Assembly (NCBI GenBank): GCA_910579615.1
Contig: CAJTUA010000004.1
Location: 1-64,000, forward strand
Direction of reading: 5' to 3'
Origin: an uncultured Lachnospiraceae bacterium
GTDB lineage: Bacteria > Bacillota > Clostridia > Lachnospirales > Lachnospiraceae
Length of the DNA stretch: 64,000 nt
The position numbers were made by a program, and so were the translations under genes. The notes under the pieces were generated by a model that was not told the DNA's origin, did not search any database, and worked only from the letters and a program-made list of their open reading frames with translations. Shown here one piece after another: positions 1 to 8,140 of this stretch; the first letter of the stretch is position 1; each line of letters starts with the position of its first letter.

Positions 1-515
1 TCTCCTCGATTTTCCCCGGCACCCCGTACAGATGCGCGATAACCACCAGTTTCACATCCGGATATATCGCAAATGCCCGCTCCAGTGCCACGGGGTCCAT
101 GTTCCAGGTCTCATATTCCGTGTCAATAAAAACCGCCTCGCCGCCTTCATACGCCACCGGGTTGACCGTTGCGTCAAAGGTCATATCCGAGCAGAACACC
201 TTCCGCCCTTCCAGGCAGCCATGCCCCACCTTCGGCTGCCCGTAGAGTTTTTCCCCACAAAGCTTTACTGCCAGGTGCAGCGCCGCCGTCCCGGAAGAAA
301 GCGCCACGGCATATTTCCGCCCGACCTTTTCCGTCACCAGCCGCTCCACTTCGTTGATATTCTCGCCGACTGTGGACACCCAGTTCGTGCGGATTGCCTC
401 ATCCACATATTTTTGTTCCTCCCCGTGCATGGTCGGCGAGGAAAGCCAGACCTTCTTTTCAAAAGGCACAAGTCCCGCAAACCTTGCATCGGATTTATAA
501 TCAAAACTTCCCATA
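1..515 (-). CDS. DegT/DnrJ/EryC1-family aminotransferase, 3' end outside window
   Basis: The first 171 codons of a PLP-dependent sugar aminotransferase are present; the gene runs off the left edge of the window. The start ATG is at 515-513. Near residue 28 the reading SSPTMHGEEQKYVDEAIRTN matches the usual N-terminus of the family, followed by NWVSTVGENINEVE and the cofactor-pocket stretch ALSSGTAALHLAVKLCG. Downstream, FCSDMTFDATVNPVAYEGG and the aspartate-containing FIDTEYETWNMDP are also family features. Such enzymes transaminate keto-sugar nucleotides for exopolysaccharide, capsule or glycan synthesis. It lies 125 bp downstream of loaP on the same strand, which fits LoaP controlling a polysaccharide operon. 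The catalytic lysine region lies beyond the window and cannot be checked. The family call is firm; the substrate is unknown. Confidence 0.85.
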
Positions 516-640
516 ACACTCACCGTTTCATGTGTTTTCTGTACTCCATTGAATCAGCCACATTACGCAATATACATTTGTCTACGGCATATATCAAACC
601 TCCGATTCAATACATCAGAACATATTCTTCTTCCCCTTGC

Positions 641-1153
641 CTAAATCTTCTTCACAACCTCCAACCCCATCACCACATCCATCTTTCTTCCAAACATTTC
701 CATCTGTATCGTGGCAATCCGTTTGTGGCGGTCAATCTTCTTTATTGTCCCGCCCATCTCCTGCATCGGACCCGAGGTGATAATAATCTGGTCGCCCTCA
801 ATATATCCCTCCGACATCTTAATCAGGTGACGCTCGTCCTCAATCTTTGAAAGCAGCTCAACCTCTTTTTCCGACAGCGGGATAAACTCTGCACCGATTC
901 CCAGGATTTTCGTCAATTGAGGAAGTCTTTTCTGCTCAAAATGAATCTCTTCAATCTGATTGGTGACAAAAAAAATGTATCCCGGGAACATTGGGCGTTC
1001 TTCCTTATGCCATGCTCCGCGGTAGCGTTTCATCCTCTCATATTTGGGGGTAAAGCAATCCTTTAATACCTGTGGGTCAATCACCCGCTTGCAGGCAACA
1101 CAGGTTTCCTCTTCCTTTCCTGTCATGACCTGAACGGCATACCAGTTGTCCAT
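641..1153 (-). CDS. loaP: LoaP-type NusG-family transcription antiterminator
   Basis: This is a 170-aa NusG paralogue. The N-terminal NGN domain starts MDNWYAVQVMTGKEEE and contains the hallmark FPGYIFF (about residues 57-63). The C-terminal KOW domain lies at about residues 118-150 (EGDQIIITSGPMQEMGGTI). The unusually long extension after the NGN core and the genetic context match the LoaP clade of Firmicutes, which binds RNA polymerase and a leader RNA hairpin to read through terminators in long polysaccharide or antibiotic operons. The start has an ideal AGGAGG four bases upstream. A DegT-family aminotransferase follows directly, so the likely target is this polysaccharide operon itself. 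It is not the housekeeping NusG, which normally sits beside secE and rplK. The exact clade assignment is inference from motif and context. Confidence 0.85.
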   Translation of the reverse strand: MDNWYAVQVMTGKEEETCVACKRVIDPQVLKDCFTPKYERMKRYRGAWHKEERPMFPGYIFFVTNQIEEIHFEQKRLPQLTKILGIGAEFIPLSEKEVELLSKIEDERHLIKMSEGYIEGDQIIITSGPMQEMGGTIKKIDRHKRIATIQMEMFGRKMDVVMGLEVVKKI

Positions 1154-1541
1154 TCTGCCTCCTGTTCCGCCTTATCTGCATCAATTTCCTGGCTTGTGCG
1201 TCTCCTGCATTCCCGTATCGTGAAACGTCCACTGAGCATCCTAGAGCATTATTGCTTCTCTGTGCATTCTTTGTTTCCCGGTGTGAATGGCATCCAAAGC
1301 ATTCTACCCCCAAAAAGGGCAGGCTTCGCCATTTCACAGAATACACAAAGTTGACAGTTGCACTCCAAAAAGCATTTGCTGCCTTCCCATGCTTCGCCCA
1401 ACCTTTTTGCTTATTCCATGAACCATTTTCCTCAATATGACAAATATTCATTCCAAATGCGCCACGCGACAATCCCTTATGAATATCCTTTTAACCTTTA
1501 CATTCAGCTTTTTTACTATATGCCGAATCTGCAATGCCCTT
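1154..1541 (-). promoter_or_regulatory. Long 5' leader of the loaP operon
   Basis: About 380 bases separate the -10 box from the loaP start and carry no convincing gene on either strand. The open frame that crosses it on the minus strand (to 1472) overlaps loaP out of frame and has no family features. LoaP-controlled operons often have long leaders containing the RNA element that recruits LoaP, so this stretch is the natural place to look. I see GC-rich segments able to fold (around 1300-1330 and 1360-1400) but cannot assign a specific hairpin by eye. Confidence 0.4.
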
Positions 1542-1571
1542 ATTATATACCACATAATCACATTATGTCAA
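1542..1571 (-). promoter_or_regulatory. Sigma-A promoter of the loaP operon with palindromic operator-like spacer
   Basis: On the minus strand the -35 box TTGACA (1571-1566) and the -10 box TATAAT (1547-1542) are both perfect consensus with an 18-bp spacer. The spacer holds a perfect inverted repeat, ACATAAT-CAC-ATTATGT (1552-1568), that reaches into the -35 box. A repressor bound there would block RNA polymerase directly. No regulator can be assigned. Confidence 0.75.
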
Positions 1572-1628
1572 CTTCATTTTTCATTACAATTCCGGAAATT
1601 CCTCTATCATCTTCCAATAATATCATAC

Positions 1629-2528
1629 TCATCTGGTTTTAAATGGTCGAAACCCATCCCAATACAGTATCCAATTTTCCTTTTTTCCCATTTCTAATCT
1701 TGTACGCCGATAGGCATCTTCTCCTGTAAGATTCTGCTTTATTGCCAATAAACTTTCTGCTTCTTTCAATTTTTCTACAATCTCCGCAACTAACCTATCA
1801 CGTTTCTGACTGCTTATGAGCGGCGTCTGCAGTTCATTTATTTTATCATATGCTTCTTTATAGCAAGCTGAAATTGCATCTATCTGCCCACTGCCGTAAA
1901 CATAATTCGGGTCAAAACCATCCTTTGGGTCATCACTCCTTTTCGCAGGCCCAAACGTCAGATTGGAGCGCAGCGATTTTAACGTTTTTTCCAACATAGA
2001 ATCAATCAGGGCATCCCTTTGCGCGCCCGCCGCATTCTGTATCATATCATATTCTTCCTGCGTCACATCACCCTCTTCTCCTTCCGTATACCGGAGGAAT
2101 GTTAGCAGAATATTTCTTTTTTCATCTTTGCGAAGACTTCTGATAAATTTCCCAATGGAGCTTCTCGACAAAATATGGTGTAACGTTTCATGTATTTCAG
2201 AAAGTTTTCGTGTCTCAGCAAATAAATCAGAGTATCTGTCATCAAACTGACTTGAAATTTCAAAGCCGGCAAGCTTAATTTCCAGCTCGGCAACACTCTT
2301 CTTCACTTCTTCCCTTATTTTTTTCGCCTCGTTTGCCAGTGTCCTGGATTCACCCGGGAAGCATTGTATCACATTTTCACGATTGGGGGTACTTTTATAT
2401 TGGATATGGAAATCCGGATACCCCATTCCTGCAGAAGCATCGTCCATGGGATTTCTTGCGGTATCTTTTTTCAAAATTTCCCTTACATTGTCCTTTTTCC
2501 TTGCTGATATGTACCCAAGCGCCTGCAT
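1629..2528 (-). CDS. Unknown 299-aa protein at the end of the CIS operon, candidate cargo/effector
   Basis: I do not recognise a family. The protein is soluble, charged and mainly helical, with a predicted coiled-coil-like stretch at about residues 60-85 (EAKKIREEVKKSVAELEIKL). It contains HETLH at residues 113-117, which fits the HExxH zinc-peptidase pattern, followed by a hydrophobic HIL; no third metal ligand can be assigned with confidence. The start lies two bases after the stop of the XRE gene, whose last codons supply the AGGAGG site, so the two genes are translationally coupled. It is the last gene of the CIS block. Cargo genes of contractile injection systems often sit after the ATPase and baseplate genes, so a toxin or effector role is plausible but unproven. 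Base composition is more AT-rich than the structural genes, which suits a recently acquired cargo. It could instead belong with the XRE regulator as a separate module. Confidence 0.55.
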   Translation of the reverse strand: MQALGYISARKKDNVREILKKDTARNPMDDASAGMGYPDFHIQYKSTPNRENVIQCFPGESRTLANEAKKIREEVKKSVAELEIKLAGFEISSQFDDRYSDLFAETRKLSEIHETLHHILSRSSIGKFIRSLRKDEKRNILLTFLRYTEGEEGDVTQEEYDMIQNAAGAQRDALIDSMLEKTLKSLRSNLTFGPAKRSDDPKDGFDPNYVYGSGQIDAISACYKEAYDKINELQTPLISSQKRDRLVAEIVEKLKEAESLLAIKQNLTGEDAYRRTRLEMGKKENWILYWDGFRPFKTR

Positions 2529-2530
2529 CC

Positions 2531-2752
2531 TTACGGCCTCCTTTTCACATTATCCAACCCGAGAAAATAATCCGCGGATACTTTGTAAAACTTACACAGC
2601 AAAATTACCTTCTCAATCGGCAGGGCATTGCGCCCTGTCTCGTATCTGGAATATACCCTCTGGTCTATTTTCAGGTAAGCCGCCACTTCCTTTTGGCGTA
2701 AATCATTGTCCTCCCGCAGCTCCTTCATAATGTTTTTATAATCCTTTTCCAT
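2531..2752 (-). CDS. Small XRE-family helix-turn-helix regulator
   Basis: This is a 73-aa single-domain DNA-binding protein. The HTH reads LREDNDLRQKEVAAYLKIDQ, followed by the typical VYSRYETGRNALPIEKVILL and YKVSADYFLGL. I chose the ATG at 2752 because a GGGGGA sits seven bases upstream and the family core begins right after it; a longer frame back to 2824 lies inside the ATPase gene and has no conserved features. It overlaps the ATPase 3' end by 17 bp and carries the ribosome binding site of the 299-aa gene in its own last codons. The regulator may control the CIS operon or only the candidate cargo gene. Its target is unknown. Confidence 0.8.
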   Translation of the reverse strand: MEKDYKNIMKELREDNDLRQKEVAAYLKIDQRVYSRYETGRNALPIEKVILLCKFYKVSADYFLGLDNVKRRP

Positions 2753-4886
2753 CCAAATATCCCCCTGTGAATCGCAATCTTGTTTCGTCTTTTCCTGCCT
2801 CAAGCTCCAAGGCTTCCCATACAATTTCCCTCGTAATGCTCCTGCTTCCCTTCATACTGCTATTTTTTCCGTCTTTCGCATCCGCCCCGCAAGCCTTTGT
2901 ACTTTTTCCGTCCACGCCGCAGTTCCCTGCACTCTTTCCGTCTATGCCGCAGCTCCCCGCGCTCTTCCCGTCCGCGCCGCAAACCTCCGCTTCTTCCCCG
3001 CTCTGCCCACACAATGCCAGCATCTTTGCGACCTGCGCCGCGGAATAAATCCTTGCCGGGCTAAGCTGCGCCGCCTGCGCCAACTCTGCAAACGAAACAT
3101 CATCCCCAACTGGAAGTCCCCCGGAAAGTGCCCTCTCCCACAACAATTCCCGCCCCTTGTCATCCAGATTCCGGAACCGGATGACAAAACGGATTCGCCG
3201 CACAAACGCATCGTCGAAATGGTCAATCAGGTTCGTTGCAAGAATCAGTACACCGCGATATTCCTCCATCCGTTGGAGCAGATATGAGGTAGATACATTG
3301 GCATACCGGTCATGGGAATCCTGTATTCCCGTTCTCTTTGCGAACAATGCGTCCGCCTCATCAAAAAAGAGGACATAGGAACCGCGCTCCGCCGTCTGGA
3401 AAATTCTGTCAATCTGTTTTTCTGTTTCACCGATGTATTTATCAAACACCTGGGATAAATCCACTTTAAAAAGCGGGCGCTTTAATTGTCTGGCAAGAAT
3501 GGAAGCTGCCATTGTTTTTCCGGTTCCTGAGCTTCCGTGAAATAAAATCTGCATTCCCTGCCTGCCCGTCCAGACCTTTGCAAGCTTAAGGACAGTTTCC
3601 AATTGTTTCCTGCACTCCTGCGGCAATACAATTTCATCCAAATCCGCCCGTTCTTCCACAAGCTTCCCAATTCCGCCGCTTCCGCTTCCTGCCCTCGCAA
3701 GAACCTTCTCCCATAATGCCGGATTGTCCCTTGATACACATTCTGCTGCCGCCTGAACGCAAAGCGACTTACCTATGCGGACAAGCTCCCCGATATTCAT
3801 ATGGAATCTCGCAAGCAGTTCCTCCTGCCATTCCTGCCGTTCCTGCGGTTTCAGCCACATATCAGCCGCCAGTTTCCGCTCTGCTGCCGACAAGGTTTCT
3901 GCCAGAAATATCTTGATATCCGAATATTTTTCCGCAATCCCAAGCCCATAAGGATTTTCTGTCAGGATAACGGTTTTTTCCGCGGCAAACTCTTCGTTCA
4001 AAAGAGAGAAAAACTCCTGCTCATTTCCTTCCTCCCCCACTGCGCCAATGGCAGAACCTTCCCCGGAAAACTCAAAAACAACAAGGGGCATCAATAGTTT
4101 GCAGAAAAAGCGCAGCGTTTGCACAGCCTGTTCCCTTTCACGCTCCCCTTTGCGCCAAAGCCGTGAAAACCGCACAAAGATGGCATTTTTGCATTGCTTC
4201 TTGCACGCTCTTTGCAGGAGAATATGCTTTCCACACCCGCGGCCTGCGTGCAGCAGCAGGCGGAGCACATCTGCATTCTCCAGATATCGTCCGAGCAATG
4301 CGCGCTCCTTTTCATGAAGCGGCAGGAACGGCGCATCTTTTTCTTCCTCCCATTCCCCCATCTGTGGCAAAAATAGCGCATACCAGTCTTCCTTTACAAA
4401 TCCCCCGGTGAGCAGAAAATAAAATGGCGCACGCGCAAGCAGCAATGGGCGCATCAGGCATCCCCCTTCCCCTGCGCCCTGCGGATTCTGATTCAAAAGC
4501 CCGCCCAATGCGCTCTCCCGCCCACAAAGTTCGCCAATCAAGTGAAAATCAACCGGAAGCACTGTGGACAACAGGTGCAGCGCATACTGCAGGCTTGGCC
4601 ATTTTTCACGGTATTTCTCCCGGAATGCAAGGCAAAGCCCTTCCTCCACCTCACAGCAGAAAGCAAGCATCACAAGCCAGTATTCTGTCCTCGTCAGCCC
4701 ACAGCACTCCCTAAGATACTCCGAGGGCAAAAAAATCCCTGTAGCAAGCGCTTTCTCCTCTATTCGCCGCAGCATTCCACAGGAAGCCCCATCCTGTTTT
4801 TGTGCTTCCCCCCTTTGCAGCAGCAGAAAAAATTCCGTGCATTCCCCGATATGCTCCTCCACCGAACGATAGCCTTCCCCCGCCAT
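2736..4886 (-). CDS. AAA+ ATPase of the contractile injection system (Afp15/Pvc15-like)
   Basis: The protein has 716 residues. The C-terminal AAA+ domain is canonical: Walker A GSSGTGKT (451-458), Walker B YVLFFDEAD (504-512), a sensor-like VLILATNL (546-553) and an RR pair (563-564) placed like arginine fingers. A second, degenerate P-loop-like AGRGCGKH lies at 214-221, in keeping with the two-part architecture of CIS ATPases such as Afp15/Pvc15, which help to assemble or recycle the particle. Residues 636-675 are four tandem 10-residue repeats of the type CG-x-DGKSAG-x, an unusual cysteine-containing insertion between the AAA lid region and the last helix. The start is preceded by AAAGAGG. 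A gap of almost 200 bp separates it from the gpI-like gene upstream, so it may have its own weak promoter. Confidence 0.88.
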   Translation of the reverse strand: MAGEGYRSVEEHIGECTEFFLLLQRGEAQKQDGASCGMLRRIEEKALATGIFLPSEYLRECCGLTRTEYWLVMLAFCCEVEEGLCLAFREKYREKWPSLQYALHLLSTVLPVDFHLIGELCGRESALGGLLNQNPQGAGEGGCLMRPLLLARAPFYFLLTGGFVKEDWYALFLPQMGEWEEEKDAPFLPLHEKERALLGRYLENADVLRLLLHAGRGCGKHILLQRACKKQCKNAIFVRFSRLWRKGEREREQAVQTLRFFCKLLMPLVVFEFSGEGSAIGAVGEEGNEQEFFSLLNEEFAAEKTVILTENPYGLGIAEKYSDIKIFLAETLSAAERKLAADMWLKPQERQEWQEELLARFHMNIGELVRIGKSLCVQAAAECVSRDNPALWEKVLARAGSGSGGIGKLVEERADLDEIVLPQECRKQLETVLKLAKVWTGRQGMQILFHGSSGTGKTMAASILARQLKRPLFKVDLSQVFDKYIGETEKQIDRIFQTAERGSYVLFFDEADALFAKRTGIQDSHDRYANVSTSYLLQRMEEYRGVLILATNLIDHFDDAFVRRIRFVIRFRNLDDKGRELLWERALSGGLPVGDDVSFAELAQAAQLSPARIYSAAQVAKMLALCGQSGEEAEVCGADGKSAGSCGIDGKSAGNCGVDGKSTKACGADAKDGKNSSMKGSRSITREIVWEALELEAGKDETRLRFTGGYLDGKGL

Positions 4887-5082
4887 ACACCGCCTCTTTC
4901 CAAATCAGGCAGGGAATGCCCTTCCACTGCCTGCGCCCATCTGCCTGAACTCTGCATCTTATGTCTTTATTTTACCTCTCAGTCAAAAAATGTCTATGCC
5001 GTTCTGAGAATATCGTTCAATAAAATTCCATCTCGCTCCCTTAGCATCCGCTCATATCATCCCACAATTCACTTATACCTTC

Positions 5083-6084
5083 CTATAAAAGCATCAGCCG
5101 TTCAATACAAATCCCATCCTCCATCAGCTCCGATTCCTTTTCAGACAAAAATGCATTTACATCCAGAAAGTACCGCCCATCCAAGTGCTCCGTCCTGCCA
5201 AGCACCACAAAGTCAATTTTCGCAAAGAGTGGTACATTTTGCCGCAGCCACTCGAGGTATCTTTCCCTGCTGCCTTCTGGCTTTTCTAGTACAACGACGG
5301 TCGCTTGTCCTTTCTCTGCTTCCTCAAGCATTACGGCCTTTTTCCCCGTTAAAATTTCTGTCAGGCGGATGTAATATTCACAGGTTCCCTTGCGGCTAAT
5401 CAGGGAAATCCCCTCGCGCAATAACTTCCTTGCGGTCTCCTCCTTTAGCTGCCCTGCAAGCTCCCCCCACCCCATCCATGTCAAAAGCTGTGCCGCCTGC
5501 TTTTCGCCGCACCATTCATAATCCAATTCCTCTGCAAAGGTATCAATCTTTTCCTCCAGTTCCAGATAAATGCTCTGCTGTACTGCCAAAAAACGCTCTA
5601 ACCAGTCATTGTTCCTGTAAATCTCCGGAAGATACCTTGTGAAGCTTTCCTTCGGGAACGTCAGGGAATAACCTGTAAATCTTCCCGCTCCCTCCCCGGA
5701 AAAAACCTCCACGGCAAGCTTTGCAAAGCGCCCCTTTCCGTATTCTTCCCCGCACAGCGGCAGTTCGCGGTAGTTGGAATGGTATTGCGCGCACCCCCGT
5801 ATGTATAAAAACTGCTCCCGCACATCGCAAAATTCCTGCAGTGCATCTTCTTCCTGCTTTTCGTCAAACAGCCAGACATAGATTTGGACTGCCACGTTCC
5901 TGCTAATCTCAAGCAGGGCACGCCCCCATTCCATCTGGTTTCTGCCGCTGTCATACGTGCGGCTGATGAAAACCGCGGAGGCTTCCCCCTCCTTTAAGTA
6001 TAGTCCCCCATCCGCTTCCTCCCGGAAGCCGGACTGCACACCGCAGCGTAAAAGCTGTCGGCTCGACAAACATTTTTCTACCAT
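5083..6084 (-). CDS. Phage tail protein I-like baseplate protein (TIGR02242-like)
   Basis: The central region reads YSLTFPKESFTRYLPEIYRN, then LERFLAVQQSIYLELEEKID, and LLTWMGWGEL, which is the signature of the gpI-like tail domain found in contractile injection clusters. The C-terminal part (KGTCEYYIRLTEILTGKK, with NVPLFAKIDFVVLG) also fits. It should sit in the baseplate wedge beside the gp6/J-like proteins encoded just upstream. I prefer the ATG at 6084, because GAGGG lies five bases before it; an in-frame ATG at 6096 has no ribosome binding site. It is followed by about 200 bp without a gene and then by the ATPase. The role in the baseplate is inferred from family and gene order. Confidence 0.8.
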   Translation of the reverse strand: MVEKCLSSRQLLRCGVQSGFREEADGGLYLKEGEASAVFISRTYDSGRNQMEWGRALLEISRNVAVQIYVWLFDEKQEEDALQEFCDVREQFLYIRGCAQYHSNYRELPLCGEEYGKGRFAKLAVEVFSGEGAGRFTGYSLTFPKESFTRYLPEIYRNNDWLERFLAVQQSIYLELEEKIDTFAEELDYEWCGEKQAAQLLTWMGWGELAGQLKEETARKLLREGISLISRKGTCEYYIRLTEILTGKKAVMLEEAEKGQATVVVLEKPEGSRERYLEWLRQNVPLFAKIDFVVLGRTEHLDGRYFLDVNAFLSEKESELMEDGICIERLMLL

Positions 6085-6155
6085 AACATCCCTCATTTTT
6101 TATTGCCGTGCATACGGCAAGCCCACGGTACCGCGTTCATAAGATGTTTGAAAGT

Positions 6156-7997
6156 CTATATCCAAACGTCACACTCCGCATCCACCACGTCCGCGGATTG
6201 GCCACAGTCACAGACGTCATGCCCTGTACCCACTGCGTCCATGGATTGCCCGCAGTCACAGGTAACTTCAATCCTGCTTCCTGCCAGCCGGAACTTCTCC
6301 AGATACATTGCCACTTCCTTTTCGTATTTCTGCCTGCAATCCTTATTTTTTAGCGGCACAGCCGGGAAAATGGTCACTGCCACGGTTCCCGCCCTCCACT
6401 CTGCTTTCACATCCTGTATCAGCAAACCCGGCGTTTCCTTCACCAGCGTTTTGACATCCTCGTGCGTTACCATTCGGTTCACTTTCCGGAGCACTTTGCT
6501 TATCTCATTAAACTGCTCTGATGGCTTTTTTGCTTTCCTTCCGCCGCTGCCTGCAAGATGGTTGGTACACAATATACCCGGAAATAATTCCGGCTTCTCC
6601 CACCGGGTAATCCTTCCGATGGATATATTTCCCTTCTCTGCCTCCCACAGCACAAGGGAAGTCAGACGCAGCCCATCCCCCGACGGCTCTGGAATATCGC
6701 CATGCCTGCCATCCCCCAACACAATTACATTTTTCCCCTCCTGCCAGTGCCACGCGTTGGCATAACGCTCCTCCCCGGCTTGCGTCCTCCGGTACATCCG
6801 GTAAATGCCGCCACCGCCGCAAAGCATCAGCTCCACCGAATTTCTCATAAGGTTTTCCCACGGCAGGGAAATCCGTTGGGAGGAAACCCCTGTCACCGGG
6901 CAGGGCAGATATTCCTCCACCGTTCCCTCCGCCGTGCAGATAATTTTTATCCGCGCAGTCATGGCATCGTTGTCTTTCCCCTTGATATCAGGAACGACAA
7001 GGAACCTTTCCTTTCGCAGCGCTGTGATGGGGGGCTCCATGGTGCAGTCCGCCGTGATATCCCTCCATGTGCTTTCCCCTTCCTCGCAAAGCACCTGCAG
7101 GCTTCCTGTTTTTGCCAGGTAACTCTTTAATTCCACCCGTCCACCCTCTATGGGGATTTCCGCCGTTTCCTCACAGCAGAGTGTATTTTTCTGCACAACC
7201 TGGATTGCATTCAGATAAATTTTATAAAGCACCGGCAGCACGTCATACGCCCCTGCTTTTATTCTGCAGCGCATAATATATCCATTCTCTGTGCTATGGA
7301 TACCGGCAAACGCGGGCTGCAGACAGACAATCCCACTGTAGAGCAGCCCCCGCGTGTCGTCTCTTAATATATTTGCTTCCTTCCAGCCGTCCTGCGTCCG
7401 GTATTCCCATGCAAGCTGTGCCATGCAAAAATCCTGCCCCGCCGGATTCCGCTTTCTGCGCTCATCCAACAGTACATATAGACAAAGCTTCTCCCCTGCT
7501 TCTACCATGTCCTTTAGAACAAACGAAAACAGCACTTCTTCCTGGTTCTGCTGCAGGGCAAAACGGCTCTTGCGGAAAATATTCATTACCGTAATCCGGT
7601 TCCGGTTCCCCTCCGGATAAAAAGCAATCAAACGGTTTGGTGTCAGCTTTACCTCCTCCTGCGTTTCAAATATCATTTCCTCGGCGCACAGCTTCGTTCC
7701 GCAGGGAACGGCGCACGCCTTTGTCACCCCATCCAGAAAAACCCAGGCAGTGGCACATTCCCCCTCATCCTCGTCCACCCCCAAAAGCTTTAAATATTTC
7801 CGGTAATGTGCCTCCTGTATCTGGTCCAGATAATAACTCTGCATATCAACGAGGGTTGCCCACATCTCAATTAAGGTAATCCCCGGGTCTGAAACCTCCT
7901 GATGCGTCCACCAGGGTGCCTGCTCCTTCAGCCGCGCAACCGCTCTTTCATAGAGCCCTTCATAACTGCTGTCATCCAATGAAATTTGTTCCGTCAT
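6156..7997 (-). CDS. Baseplate assembly protein, gp6/J-like (TIGR02243-like)
   Basis: The N-terminus contains LKEQAPWWTHQEVSDPGITL and then IEMWATLVDMQSYYLDQIQE, which is diagnostic of the putative baseplate assembly family of CIS clusters (wedge protein related to T4 gp6 and P2 gpJ). The C-terminal portion VTHEDVKTLVKETPGLLIQD is the usual end of the J-like core. I chose the ATG at 7997, with GGAAGG eight bases before it; an in-frame ATG at 8027 would add ten residues. The last 35 residues are odd: two imperfect 16-residue repeats beginning CDCGQS, rich in cysteine, which the family does not normally carry. It lies between the larger gp6-like gene and the gpI-like gene, matching the conserved wedge gene order. 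Confidence 0.85.
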   Translation of the reverse strand: MTEQISLDDSSYEGLYERAVARLKEQAPWWTHQEVSDPGITLIEMWATLVDMQSYYLDQIQEAHYRKYLKLLGVDEDEGECATAWVFLDGVTKACAVPCGTKLCAEEMIFETQEEVKLTPNRLIAFYPEGNRNRITVMNIFRKSRFALQQNQEEVLFSFVLKDMVEAGEKLCLYVLLDERRKRNPAGQDFCMAQLAWEYRTQDGWKEANILRDDTRGLLYSGIVCLQPAFAGIHSTENGYIMRCRIKAGAYDVLPVLYKIYLNAIQVVQKNTLCCEETAEIPIEGGRVELKSYLAKTGSLQVLCEEGESTWRDITADCTMEPPITALRKERFLVVPDIKGKDNDAMTARIKIICTAEGTVEEYLPCPVTGVSSQRISLPWENLMRNSVELMLCGGGGIYRMYRRTQAGEERYANAWHWQEGKNVIVLGDGRHGDIPEPSGDGLRLTSLVLWEAEKGNISIGRITRWEKPELFPGILCTNHLAGSGGRKAKKPSEQFNEISKVLRKVNRMVTHEDVKTLVKETPGLLIQDVKAEWRAGTVAVTIFPAVPLKNKDCRQKYEKEVAMYLEKFRLAGSRIEVTCDCGQSMDAVGTGHDVCDCGQSADVVDAECDVWI

Positions 7998-8140
7998 TTT
8001 GCTTTCCTTCCCGCCATGGTGTTTCATTCTGGCTGTTTTTATTTCTGGTTTCCGCCCGGATTCCTGGCTTACCTTTCTTGTGGGTTTACGCTCGGTTTCT
8101 ATCCTCCCGTTTTCTGTTATATCTCTGTTTCCACTTTACA

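Noticed and set aside
1154..1200. Possible further copy of the palindromic unit before loaP
   Set aside because: Only the short GCGGAAC-AGGAGG junction resembles the family; the rest of the leader does not align by eye.
1077..1472. A 131-codon frame on the minus strand before and over the start of loaP
   Set aside because: It overlaps loaP out of frame, has no ribosome binding site of note and no recognisable motif; the region is better read as leader RNA.
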